Source of the DNA: Diplonema japonicum
Lineage: Eukaryota > Euglenozoa > Diplonemea > Diplonemida > Diplonemidae
Direction: 5' to 3'
Assembly: GCA_964019335.1 (NCBI GenBank)
Contig: OZ025698.1
Span: 470,343-534,342 of the forward strand
Length of the DNA stretch: 64,000 bases
Shown: piece after piece, positions 1 to 9,035 of the stretch
Position numbering within the stretch: the first letter of the stretch is position 1
How the letters are laid out: every line of letters begins with the position of its first letter
The notes under the pieces: generated by a model
The model's input: only the letters and a program-made list of their open reading frames with translations
What the model was told of the DNA's origin: nothing
Database searches by the model: none
Position numbers and translations under genes: made by a program

Positions 1-2
1 CA

Positions 3-824
3 TCTGCGAAGGAGGCCGCAAGGTCTGGCAAAACGGCGTGGAATGACTCACGGCGTGCCAATTCCAAACAACCACGTGCAAAAGAAAAAGAGAAGAAGCC
101 GCAAGAACGGGCCCCGAAGCCTGTCTTCGAGCTATTACTCGACGAGTGTAGAGCGGACAAGTCGCACACGGGGCCGGGGACATCGCCCATGGCGCTGCTG
201 GGCGTGGCGCTGATGGGTGAAAAGCAAACGGCGAAGGAAGCAGAAATGATAAGAGAAATCAACGAAGAGATCGCATACCCCCCACCATCGAGAACAACGG
301 TGAAAGAAGAGGTGAAAGGTACGAAGACAAATGGACTGCCTGCGGGATCGGCGGTCCGCGCCTGCAAAAAGAAGAACGCCTGCATGTCCACCACCGGGTG
401 TGAACGGGACAACTGCTTGGTAAAGAAACGCCTCCGAGGGGAGTGGGTGAGGGAGGACTGGCTGCTGATGTCCAATGGGCTCCCAGTTCGTAATCACTGT
501 GGGGAAAGACTGGCAGCAAGGCAGAAGGCCGTCATAACCGAATCGCTGATGCAAGGGACTGCCCCAAGTATGCCGCGATCACATGACGTTGCCCAAGGCG
601 TTCCCCTGCGGGCTGTTAAGAAGAAACGAGGCAATCGAACACAGTCACGCACAAAGAAGCCGCGCAGTCAAGCTTCCCCTGCAGCGGACGCTGACCCTGA
701 CGGCATAGACACAGTTCGAAGAGAAATCAAACGCTTGCAAGATATCTTGCATGCAAAAGCCCTTGCCCTCGCTGTGGATGCTGACCTCGGCAACCATGTT
801 GCGAAAAAGATAGCTGTTCCTTAG
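3..824 (+). CDS. 5'-partial ORF, basic Cys-containing protein of unknown function
   Basis: The reading frame is open from the window edge to a TAG at 822-824, so the start lies outside the window; the in-frame ATG at 189 is only the first one visible. The translated part is rich in Lys/Arg and Glu. A short cysteine cluster (CKKKNACMSTTGCERDNC, roughly residues 120-140 of the visible part) could bind metal but matches no family I can name with confidence. The C-terminus has a basic stretch (KKKRGNRTQSRTKKPRS) like a nuclear localisation signal, then a short predicted helix (RREIKRLQDIL). A T-rich tract follows the stop directly, as with most genes here. Probably the last exon of a nuclear or nucleic-acid-binding protein; that is inference. 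Confidence 0.5.
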   Translation, partial: SAKEAARSGKTAWNDSRRANSKQPRAKEKEKKPQERAPKPVFELLLDECRADKSHTGPGTSPMALLGVALMGEKQTAKEAEMIREINEEIAYPPPSRTTVKEEVKGTKTNGLPAGSAVRACKKKNACMSTTGCERDNCLVKKRLRGEWVREDWLLMSNGLPVRNHCGERLAARQKAVITESLMQGTAPSMPRSHDVAQGVPLRAVKKKRGNRTQSRTKKPRSQASPAADADPDGIDTVRREIKRLQDILHAKALALAVDADLGNHVAKKIAVP

Positions 825-907
825 TATTCACCACTTTCTCTCTTTTTTTTCTTTTTTTTTTCTTTTCCCTTGGCCCGAGCGTATCCATCACCCGCCCAAT
901 GTGATAT

Positions 908-1120
908 ATGTACGAGAACCTCCAGCTTGGGGTAGGCGAAGCGCTGCACGTGCAATGGAATCCTCCAGGGGTACCCGTTGTAGGCCGTTCTGATCAACGC
1001 GCTGCTGTCATCATGGTCAAGGAAATCGGACACTTGACGAAGGCGAAAACAACCACTTACGCCGATGATGACGATATACAGCAGAAAGTCAGAACGACAC
1101 GTACAGCAAGCTGTAGGTAG
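908..1120 (+). CDS. possible small ORF, unknown
   Basis: A 70-residue ORF that starts just after the pyrimidine tract at 838-870 and ends at TAG 1118-1120. It has no recognisable domain. It could be a small gene, an exon or 3'-UTR sequence; the only support is its place between two pyrimidine tracts. Confidence 0.2.
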   Translation: MYENLQLGVGEALHVQWNPPGVPVVGRSDQRAAVIMVKEIGHLTKAKTTTYADDDDIQQKVRTTRTASCR

Positions 1121-1177
1121 GGTATCCGAGTTCTGTGACATCACGGGGATGGCTCTGAACTACGAGAAGGGTAACAA

Positions 1178-1219
1178 CTAACGCCAAATAGTGCTGCAAG
1201 CAAAGCCCCATTTTTTTTT
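1178..1219 (+). repeat. dispersed repeat copy 1 (related to 35003-35046)
   Basis: About 40 nt ending AAAGCCCCATTTTTTTTT closely match 35003-35046. The shared core is TAACGCCA, then AGTG, TGCAA and CAAAGCCCC, with a few substitutions. Similarity stops on both sides. Function unknown. Confidence 0.4.
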
Positions 1220-1459
1220 CTTTTTTTTTTCGTTTTCTTGGTTTTTGTTTTGTCTTTCTCCCCCCCCCCCCCCCCCCCACGTGCCTATTCTGAGTATTTC
1301 CACCCCTCCCCTTTTGTTCTCTTCTTCTTCTTCTCCTTGCAAAAAAAAAAAAAAAAGATCGGTTTCTGAACATTTCTTCTTTCTTCTTCTTCTTTTTAAC
1401 TCCGCGCAGATTTGATTTAAAAACAAAAAGGAGAAAAAAAAAGAGAAAAAAAACACCTA
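1220..1459. other. low-complexity intergenic tract
   Basis: Runs of T, C (about 19 C at 1261-1279), CTT repeats and A lead to the next start codon. No gene is seen. The final 30 nt are A-rich and end immediately before the ATG at 1460. Confidence 0.6.
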
Positions 1460-2833
1460 ATGGGAACCATCACACTACACGTCAAGGCAAACGGAGGTGG
1501 AACTGTCTCAGTGGATGCCGAGGGTGGGTGGACGGTAGGGAGGGTGAAGGAAGAAGCTTGCAAGGAGCTGGGTTTGGAGAGCAGGGTAACGGTACTGATT
1601 TTCGAAGGAGAGGATTTAACAGAGGGTGAGGTCAACGGCATAGGTGCCGGGGACGGGGACTGCTTAGAGCTCCGTGTCGACAACGTTGAAATCGCACACT
1701 GCAACCTGGAAAAAACCACCTTGAGGAACAAATACGATCGGTTTGGAGATCTGGTATCAAAATCTAACGTTGCAGCTGAACTGTTTGCGGCAGGTGAGTA
1801 CACTCTGCTGACAGACCTCTTCACAGCCTCTTCGGACTATGAAGCTGCAACCTGTGTAAAATACTTGGTAACAAGTGTGCGATCAACACTTTTCGAGTTT
1901 TTGGAAACGCTTCCCGAAGTACACAAACACCTGGACACCTTCGCCGTGTTTCGATGTGTTGTGTTAAGCTGCGATGCCCCCTCCACAGAGTACCTGGTTT
2001 CACAGTTCGGGACAGCACATTTCGCTTCTAATGGCACACTCCTTGTCGAGTACATGGAGCTACCGCGTAACAATGCATCGACCGTTAAACAGCTTATTGG
2101 TTATGGATGCGTGGCGAGTACGTACTGTTCGATGCTGTACCTCGCGAAGCATTCAGCTTTGCACATTGAGGTTCTTGAGGTTTTGCTTGAAGCTGGGATG
2201 TTGGATCTGTCCGCGGTGAACGAGGCGGGTCAAACACACTTGATGGTCGCGGCTCAAAGCATCCACTTTGCAAGCACCGTTCCCTTCCTGTTAAGGTGTA
2301 TGAGCTCTGTGACCGCAGTCGATCGGAAAGGAAGGACCGCTTTACATTTGCTTCACATGACTAATACCGCACAACCCTATGATGAGTTTTCCCCTTGTAT
2401 CACCATGGTTGATAAGGCTGGATGGACGCCCTTTATGTATGCCATCAAGAGGTTCCACGTCAGTGATCTGATCTACACTCTATCTGTGTATTTCCCCCAC
2501 GATACTGGAATGTACGATCGGTGCGACAGGCAAGGTGACAGCCTCTTGTCTATCGCTGCTGCCCGTTGTGTTGATTCCCCTCTGCCCATGCTCTTGGAGC
2601 ATGCCAAGGGGCACCTGGAGCCAGATGCTTTTGAGAGGGTTTTGAATCGGAGAAACTACAAGAAGCTCTCCCCCTTACAAGTTGCTTTGAAAGGTGGTGC
2701 CATGTGCAACATTGAGGCTTTGCTTGAAGCCGGCTGCTGCACAAAGGGAGCTTTCGGCATCCCCCATCTAAGCAAGAGAACGAAAAAATTGCTTATATTA
2801 GCAGAACGAAGGACACACCTGCTGACTGTGTAA
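1460..2833 (+). CDS. Ubl-ANK protein 1: N-terminal ubiquitin-like domain plus ankyrin-type repeats
   Basis: A 457-residue protein. Residues 1-75 read as a ubiquitin-like beta-grasp domain: alternating strands beginning MGTITLHVKANGG, a helix (VGRVKEEACKEL), LIFEGEDL, then LELRVDN. It has no C-terminal Gly-Gly, so it is a fixed domain and not a processed modifier. Residues 230-440 hold degenerate ankyrin-like units (AGQTHLMVAAQ, KGRTALHLLHM, AGWTPFMYAIK, QGDSLLSIAAA, LSPLQVALKGG). The start follows an A-rich leader. Three other genes in the window (13354, 30500, 59908) share this layout, so it is a paralogous family. Ankyrin repeats bind partner proteins; the partner and pathway are unknown. 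Intracellular: no signal peptide or membrane segment. Confidence 0.75.
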   Translation: MGTITLHVKANGGGTVSVDAEGGWTVGRVKEEACKELGLESRVTVLIFEGEDLTEGEVNGIGAGDGDCLELRVDNVEIAHCNLEKTTLRNKYDRFGDLVSKSNVAAELFAAGEYTLLTDLFTASSDYEAATCVKYLVTSVRSTLFEFLETLPEVHKHLDTFAVFRCVVLSCDAPSTEYLVSQFGTAHFASNGTLLVEYMELPRNNASTVKQLIGYGCVASTYCSMLYLAKHSALHIEVLEVLLEAGMLDLSAVNEAGQTHLMVAAQSIHFASTVPFLLRCMSSVTAVDRKGRTALHLLHMTNTAQPYDEFSPCITMVDKAGWTPFMYAIKRFHVSDLIYTLSVYFPHDTGMYDRCDRQGDSLLSIAAARCVDSPLPMLLEHAKGHLEPDAFERVLNRRNYKKLSPLQVALKGGAMCNIEALLEAGCCTKGAFGIPHLSKRTKKLLILAERRTHLLTV

Positions 2834-2980
2834 GCCCTCTAACACAATCTGCCGAAAAGTCAGCGGGGAAAAAAAAAAACTTTTATTATTTTCTTTTTCT
2901 TGGGTTTTGCAAACTCACCATTCTCCAAGGAGGCAGGGGGGGAAGAGGGAAGGAGGTGGAAGGAAAAAAAGGGAGTAACA

Positions 2981-3619
2981 ATGGTGCTCATTACTCTTTA
3001 CGGTGACCCAGAAATCATGGGGCGGATAAAGACAGACAGCCGACGGGGGCAGACTGTGATGTTTGATCCAAGCCGACCGTTAGACCAGCCGGGGGCAGCT
3101 GGAGTTATGAAGAAGCTGCTAAAGTGGGAAGAGATGGCAGGAGGGCTTGAGGGGCTGGCAGATATGTGGGTTTGGTATGAAGAGGATAATGGGGAAGACA
3201 CCTTCACAGCAACGCACAACAAGGAGAGGCGCAAAAGCTACACAAAGCCAACCCAAAAGGGCCGGTCAGCCAACTACGTGGACAGGCGTATGTGAATGGG
3301 GGGAACTACTGATTTTTTTTTTTTCTCTTCCAGGTTGTACCTTGCCAGGCCTGAAAAGCCGCGACCACCCCCCCCTCCTGTTGTTGAGAAGCCGAAGGTA
3401 CCTTCTAGTAAAAAAGCCAAGCCGCCAGCACCTGCACCCTCTGCGCCTGTGCAACAGCCGCCACCTGCTGTTCATGTCCCTGCTCCAGCTCCAGCTCCAG
3501 CTCGGGTCATAAAAACTGCACCTCCTTTAGTGGTGGCGTGCCCTGTGCCTGTTGTGGACTGGGACAACTTCGTCAACTACTGGGAGTCTCAAGCGGATGA
3601 AGAAATGAAGACTTTGTGA
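2981..3619 (+). CDS. two-exon Pro-rich protein, unknown function
   Basis: My model is join(2981..3291,3334..3619), 198 residues. The first ORF stops at once after AT|GTGAAT. Removing a 42-nt intron (3292-3333; donor GTGAAT; long T tract then CTCTTCCAG) restores Met and continues into an open Pro-rich frame (LYLARPEKPRPPPPP) to TGA 3617-3619. The N-terminus (MVLITLYGDPE) is followed by an acidic-aromatic patch (MWVWYEEDNGED), a Lys-rich centre, a Pro/Ala linker, and a C-terminal segment (VVDWDNFVNYWESQADEE). I do not recognise the family. The start follows a purine-rich leader. Exon phases agree exactly, which supports the splice. Confidence 0.6.
3292..3333 (+). other. 42-nt intron
   Basis: Donor GTGAAT, polypyrimidine tract of 12 T plus CTCTTC, acceptor CAG. 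It joins two open frames, completing a Met codon across the junction. Confidence 0.6.
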
Positions 3620-3648
3620 AAATGTGTAAGAAAAAAGAAAAAAAAAAG

Positions 3649-3720
3649 GAAGAAGAAGAAGAAGAAGAAGAAGAAGAAGAAGAAGAAGAAAGCGAGAGAG
3701 AGAGAGAGAGAGAGAGAGAA
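3649..3720 (+). repeat. (GAA)n then (GA)n microsatellite
   Basis: About 13 GAA units followed by about 13 GA units, then a long T run at 3734-3759, directly downstream of the TGA at 3617-3619. Confidence 0.9.
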
Positions 3721-3759
3721 ACAGCTTGCCCTCTTTTTTTTTTTTTTTTTTTTTTTTTT

Positions 3760-4991
3760 CGGCTGGGGATTGCCCACAAAGGTCACACCCTAGACCCGTA
3801 CTCTACGGTGGTCTACAAGGCCATTTCAACCCTAGGGCGTCTATGCACACGCCAGACGAACAAATCCCTCTTCGTTTCATGCTGGGAGACTTACAGGTAC
3901 ACGAAGGAACGGAACGGAACACCGTCGTTACCGAAAGGACCATTTGGCAATGCAGAGGTTCGGCTTCGAGACATTGGGACCAGATGGAAGGACCTTCAGA
4001 TGCTACCGCAAGGCATACAACACCTGAAGCATGAGATCAGAACGCTGTTGAAGGACAGCTACGTGGCGGGCTCGCCGAAGAGCGAGAGACTTTTGGAGGG
4101 ATCGAGACGGGCATTGACGAACCTCCTACACAACGAGATGGCGGTCGCCAACTCGCAGAAAGCGAGGAAGTTACTTTGTGCAATCACTGGCGCCATACTG
4201 CCCCTTCATCCCAGAGCCTACGGCGATTGTCAGGCACACGTGCGAAATGCCTTGGGTGTGACGCACTCTACGACGTTAGGAATGGAACCAGCAGCCTCTA
4301 TAGGACAGCCAACGCCGACCGCAAGTGGCTGGTGCAAGAACACAGGAGCTGGCCGATCTGCACCCAGATACACGGAATCATTACAACGGACTCGGACATC
4401 AGCCTGCCAAGAGTCAAGGAACTCCACCTGATGCTTGCAGATATTGCAGGAAAACTCGAATGTCTGCACGCCGACAAGCAGGTCAGGTACGCAACCAGCA
4501 TTTCTGGAACAGACCTTTCCAGCCAGGGAACACCCCGAAACCTCACTTGGTACAATCCCTTTATCCTCAAATGGCTGAAAGCCCTCAAGTGGGGCAAGGA
4601 CGGTGGGCAGGTGTCCAAGGCGGAACTTGCAGTCGACCTAATCGCAACAGAAAGTACCCACATGGATGGTGAAGACCTAGCGAGCTGGGCAAGAAAAATC
4701 GGCGGAATCCTAAGAGTTTTGGACAGGATTCACCTAAAAGGCACGGGGAGTCACCTGATTCCAGCAGAACCTAAGAAATCAGTACACTCTTTGCGTACCC
4801 TAGGGCTCCACAGCCATCTCATCACTGGGTACTCCACTCGACCGGTCTTCGCATCCCCGAAGGTCACCCACCCTATCCTAGAGGAACAGTTACGAACTCA
4901 TTGCATCCTCAACAACTCGCTAGTTGGTTTCACGCCCAAGCTGCTGAAAAGATACCACGACAGGCCTAAGGCACTACCACGACAGGCCTAA
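3760..4991 (+). pseudogene. decayed retroelement-like ORF with a frameshift
   Basis: Two overlapping frames together give an uninterrupted reading. One is open up to about 4255 (TLGRLCTRQTNKSLFVSCWE ... SQKARKLLCAITGAILPL). The other runs from about 4258 to 4991 (CDALYDVRNGTSSLYRTAN ... NPFILKWLKALKWG ... KAELAVDLIATES ... SLRTLGLHS). One frameshift near 4250-4260 would join them. The segment with a WLKALKW-type motif, then 'Glu-Leu-Ala-Val-Asp', resembles the region after the RT in retroelement polyproteins of several protists, but I see no RT catalytic motif, so this is tentative. It has no poly(A) leader or clear start and could also be a degraded host gene. Confidence 0.35.
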
Positions 4992-5007
4992 AGCACTACC
5001 ACGACAG
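4953..5007 (+). repeat. 22-bp direct repeat, 2.5 copies
   Basis: Unit TACCACGACAGGCCTAAGGC plus AC, copies at 4953-4974 and 4975-4996 with one difference, and a partial third copy at 4997-5007. It lies at the end of the decayed ORF. Confidence 0.85.
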
Positions 5008-5080
5008 AAGGGATCAAACACTAGATGAGTTGATTGTCGTTAGGCGATCCTGTCACATACTGCAGGTTCCCTCAAAGACA

Positions 5081-5130
<50 letters not shown>

Positions 5131-5566
5131 GAACAGTGAGCCCCGTGCACTGGAACTTTATCGATTTTTTTCCTCCCCTACCCCCCCCCCCCCCCCCCCC
5201 CCCCTTGTCGATACTTTTTTTTCTCTATTTTTCCCCTTTGTACCTCCCCCTTCCCATTTTTTTTTGTTCTATTATCAGCTTGTTACCCTTCGGCATCTTG
5301 GATTTTAATCAGTTTTCAGTTGCCGTAAAACAAAAAAAAGCTCCGAAACCGCCGAATCTTTTTAGAATTTTTTTCCCTGTCTAGACACCTCCGGGTGGGG
5401 CTGTTGTTGGAGGAAAACGGGAAACGGGTTTCCGTTTTCCTTATTCTTTTAGAAATTTAGGGAAGCGCGTTTTCCATTGTATGAAAACCCCCAAGAAAAA
5501 AAAGAAAAAAAAAAGATTATAACCTGGGGCTAATATAAACCACCAGGAGGAGGGGTTGGAGGGAAG

Positions 5567-5597
<31 letters not shown>

Positions 5598-5602
5598 AGA
5601 AA
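5008..5602. other. intergenic, low complexity with one hairpin
   Basis: Holds T42 (about 5084-5125), a C tract (about 5181-5203), further T tracts and a long A tract ending just before the ATG at 5603. No gene is seen. At 5412-5440 the sequence GGAAAACGGGAAAC is followed by its near-exact inverse, a hairpin with one bulge. Confidence 0.6.
5412..5440. repeat. inverted repeat/hairpin
   Basis: GGAAAACGG(G)AAAC pairs with GTTTCCGTTTTCC, a stem of about 12-13 bp with one bulged G and almost no loop. Function unknown. Confidence 0.6.
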
Positions 5603-7433
5603 ATGCCTCCTAAAAAAAAGGAGGAGCCTGTTGAGGAAGCCCCAAAGGTCCCGAAGTACCTAGACAGGGTGAGGGAGAACGTCTTGAGAGGGGAAGGTGG
5701 GGAGGAGTTGTGCGCAGAGATCATGCAGGACGTGGTGAAGATGGCGGAGGAGCAAGTGTTACTGAATTATTTCGACAGGACGGCCATCCCGTACACCGTG
5801 CAGTGCGTGTGCAAGGAGCTCCTCGACTTGGTCCAGTTCGTATTTGTTGCAAGAGACGCAGGCGACATGGGCAAGGAGGCAGTGGCATCATGGGCACCAG
5901 ACACTGAGCCCTCCCCGTGCCCCACGGACACGTGGGCTAGAGGTGCCGTACCAGTTAGACGAAAGACTGAAGCGGCCGAGTACGACCTTCGAGCCACCTC
6001 CACTCCCAACCGCAAGCGTGACGAGAAGGACCGACTGAAATACCAATCCTCCCTCAAGGAGTCCAACGTCTTATCACAGACCATCACCACCTCGGACACC
6101 TCCCGTGCCCGTGCCACCCCGTCCAAAGCTCTTAAAAACAAAGAACACAACTCGTCGAAAACCGCAGCCCCCGAAGCAAGGGAGACCAAAGATGATGACT
6201 CGCTCACAGCACAGAAACAAGAAGCCCGGCGTAGGGCAGAGATGCGTGACGCGGCTGAGAAACAGAATCAGGTGTGCGCGCGTTTTTTTTTGTGTTTTTT
6301 TTTTTCTTTTTCTTTTTATTATATTATTCCCATTCGCTCGCAGACCCTTCGGGAGCTTAAGTCAGGAAAGGAGTACATAATCGACTCGATCAACGGTAAG
6401 GTGATTCCGGTGAAGAACGTGGACCCAAAGGTATTTTTTTTCCCCCCCCCATGTTCTCTTCTTAACCAACCAACAGCGGTTGCCGTCGAAACGCCTGGAC
6501 ATGAAGTACGAGATCGAATCAGAAGGAGACAGGAAGCAGGACGAAAGGGAGCAGCGGAAGATGTCGGTGGCTGCGGTGAAACCTGCACCGAAGAAAAAAC
6601 CCGGGAAAAGAGAGGAAAAGACAAAGTGGGGCGAACACGTGCAGCCGGAGGACACACACGGCCCCATGGTGGTAGGTGCACTGCCTGTGGGAGGTGTCAC
6701 TCTACGGGAGGGTGACAACAGCCAGAGAAACGATATTAAGAACCCGAAAGGGAAGGTTAGCAAGACCGAGTATCGGAAGATGCTGGACGCCATGGGGGTG
6801 TCCCGTGGCACCGTCGACATGGAACAGAGCGAGCAAAATTCGAAGCAAGTGAATGCTGTCCCAGTGCCCAACCCAGCTACACCGCATGAGGACGCAAAAC
6901 AGCAAGACAGGCTGGCTGCAGGAACGGCATTTGCTGCAGTTATCCAACAGCAGCCTGGACAACCCACACGCACGGCCCCTGTCATGTCATCACCGTCACG
7001 ACCAGAGCCACCCATTCAGCAGCGTAAGCCGCAAACATACAAACCTCAACAGATCGCCCCCATACCCAGTAATAGGCATACCTCGAACAAAGGTGATCTC
7101 TTACACCCTAAAGGACGTGATAGGAAGATTGTCTTCTCCCCCAGACAGCATGAGCGGCCTGCACCTCTCCCGCCTCCACTTTACCCAGCAACTCAAGGAC
7201 ATGGGAAGACAACTGGCGAACTGGGACGGACCAACCCTTTCTCCGATCACAGCAGCAACCCTCAATCTCAGGCGGGCTCCCCTTCTGCTGGGATTAAGAT
7301 CGCTGCTGACATGGAAGGTTTGTGAATAAAGGGGGAACAAAACAAAAAAACAAAAACAAAAAAAAAAGGAAACGAGCTTACTGAGGATCTTCTGCATTCC
7401 ATTTACGAGGACACGCGGGAGTACAACGCTTGA
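5603..7433 (+). CDS. C2orf81 (DUF4639)-like protein, four exons
   Basis: Model join(5603..6271,6344..6430,6477..7317,7369..7433), 553 residues. The N-terminus (PKYLDRVRENVLRGEGGEEL, then a helix with LLNYFDRTAIPYTVQCV and LVQFVFVARD) and the motif SWAPDTEPSPCPTDTWARG, then AVPV, recall the conserved block of vertebrate C2orf81, a protein of ciliated organisms; this is from memory of the family, not a search. Exon 2 reads TLRELKSGKEYIIDSINGKV, and exon 4 ends NELTEDLLHSIYEDTREYNA. All three introns (72, 46, 51 nt) keep frame; the 72-nt one is a multiple of three and can be read through. The middle is disordered and rich in Lys, Gln and Pro. The ATG follows about 27 A and GAGAGAAA. Likely axoneme-linked, by family only. 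Confidence 0.6.
6272..6343 (+). other. 72-nt intron 1 of the C2orf81-like gene
   Basis: Donor GTGTGC, long T/C tract, acceptor CTCGCAG, phase 0. It has no in-frame stop, so retention would add 24 mostly hydrophobic residues. Confidence 0.65.
6431..6476 (+). other. 46-nt intron 2 of the C2orf81-like gene
   Basis: Donor GTATTT, T8-C10 tract, acceptor AACAG, phase 0. It shifts frame if retained. Confidence 0.6.
7318..7368 (+). other. 51-nt A-rich intron 3 of the C2orf81-like gene
   Basis: Donor GTTTGT (TGA follows in frame) and acceptor AAAAAAAG. It is A-rich, not pyrimidine-rich, so less certain, but the phase fits and the downstream exon is open to TGA 7431-7433. Confidence 0.45.
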
Positions 7434-7556
7434 GGGAGGGAGTTTTCGTTCTTTTTTTTTTTTTTTCTAAAAAAAAAAAAAAAAAAAAAAGAAGATGTTA
7501 ATAAATAAAAGAAAAAGAAGAAAGAGAAGAAAAAAAAAAAAAAAAAAAAAAAAACC

Positions 7557-8816
7557 ATGAATGGAGTTCATTAGTTTAAATTTTATTCTTGATTCTTTTC
7601 ATTGTTGTGGAACAGCGTGCTTCTCGGCTAGGTATTGACGTCCGTGTAGACTATGAGCCGACAGTCCCTGGCAGGAAGGATGCGGCGCATCTTGAGGTCC
7701 TGTCGCGCAAAATCTCCGAAATCTCCGACTTCATCAAGCCAATACTGCATTTTCCAAGCAAGTCCATGGTGAAAACCTGGTTTTTTTTTTTAGTGACTGT
7801 CCAATGTGGATTTTATTCTAAAAGGCCTCTAAAACGCATCTTTACAGGAGGTGGTTTGGCAGGGAATCGTAAAAAGGGAGAGAGGGGGGGTGGTCCCTCT
7901 CCCTGAAGGCATTCCCATGGGCGAGGCTTTGCTCCCGAACATATGGCAACCTGACGAGGTTTTTAATTACTGTGGGAAGTGCAAAGCGCAGTTTGGAGTG
8001 GTGTGCAGAAAGCATCACTGCAGGCATTGCGGGAATGTCTTCTGTGGGCGGTGCTCCGCGTTCACCCGCCAGATGGAGACGGAAGAAAGGGTCTGCTGGA
8101 TATGCCACGAACTGACCAGAAAATGGAATGGAAAGCTCGCAGCCCGACCCCTCCCACCCAGGATGTTCATGGAGGTCCTAAGATACGTCCCACCATCTGA
8201 ATACGGGAGACTTTCCAAGGTTTCGAGTGGATGGCACGGTGTCTTGACACATCCAGTTGTGTGGAAACGTGTCGCGGTAATGTTTCTACCCCGGTTGGGA
8301 GTGCATGTTGAATCGTACCCACAATGCCTTTCCGAACTGGAAAACTACACAGGTGGAGGTGGCCGGCTGGCTGCCAACCCGAAAACTGAACCTGGGAAAC
8401 AAATATCCACACCTGCAAAGGAGACGGTACCCATCTCACCATTGGCTTCAACTAGTGAAAGGTTGCATGCGACTTTAATGCAGACCACAGACCACAATGG
8501 GCTGTGCTGTCTCGAGCTTCCTCATTATCTGAACACAGCTGCGAACACCATTGTGCGGCGTGACTGGTCTGTTGCATTATCGAGGCGCCTCGAGGCCCCA
8601 CAGGATGCGGGCAACCATTACATCCTCACCATTCACATCCTCTTGGAAGATGTACGAAACTGGAGGTTTTTCGTGATGCAAAAGATGCTGGAGCTCGGCT
8701 ACAGGGACTTCGAGTACCCGGTGAACTCTACACTGTTCAAGCACTGCGACGTCGTGCAGGCTGTGATGGGGTCGCTGGAGAGGCGGTTGGGGAGGCTGCC
8801 CATGGTTGGGCAGTGA
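7557..8816 (+). CDS. FYVE zinc finger plus F-box-like protein, three exons
   Basis: Model join(7557..7565,7616..7768,7848..8816), 376 residues. Exon 1 is only MNG, after an A tract of about 25; it is the least certain part. Exon 2 encodes RASRLGIDVRVDYEPTV to HFPSKSM. Exon 3 has a complete FYVE finger at about residues 80-135: the WQPD box, four CxxC pairs with CRKHHCRHCG in the centre, and the closing RVC. These are the residues that bind phosphatidylinositol 3-phosphate on endosomes. An F-box-like segment follows (PPRMFMEVLRYVPPSEYGRL, then SKVSSGWHGVLTHPVVWKRV). F-box domains bind Skp1 in SCF ubiquitin ligases. By inference this is an endosome-bound ubiquitin-ligase adaptor. The C-terminal 200 residues have no family I recognise. 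Confidence 0.7.
7566..7615 (+). other. 50-nt putative intron 1 of the FYVE/F-box gene
   Basis: Donor GTTCAT (weak), T-rich body, acceptor GGAACAG, phase 0. It is inferred because the ATG after the poly(A) leader meets a TAG within five codons. Confidence 0.4.
7769..7847 (+). other. 79-nt intron 2 of the FYVE/F-box gene
   Basis: Donor GTGAAA, T tract, acceptor CTTTACAG, phase 0, joining LHFPSKSM to EVVWQGIVK. It is the longest intron found here. Confidence 0.6.
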
Positions 8817-9035
8817 TTTCTTTCTTTTTTTTTCTCTTTTTTTTTGTCCCCCCTCCCCCCGCTCCCATCAGTGACATTGCTCTTTGAATTTTATGCAACC
8901 ATTTATTTTATTATTCGATGCGAACACCGGGTGAGAGGGGAGAAAAAAAAAAAAAGAAAAAAAAAAAGAGGGTGGAACCGGTGGGCGAGAGGAGGGGGTG
9001 GGAGAGAAAAAGAAAAAAAAAAAAAAAAAAAAGGA

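Noticed and set aside
5603-6715. A single 370-residue ORF running through 6272-6476
   Set aside because: It reads through an in-frame 72-nt intron and then leaves the conserved frame inside the second intron. Splicing gives a longer product with a consistent phase.
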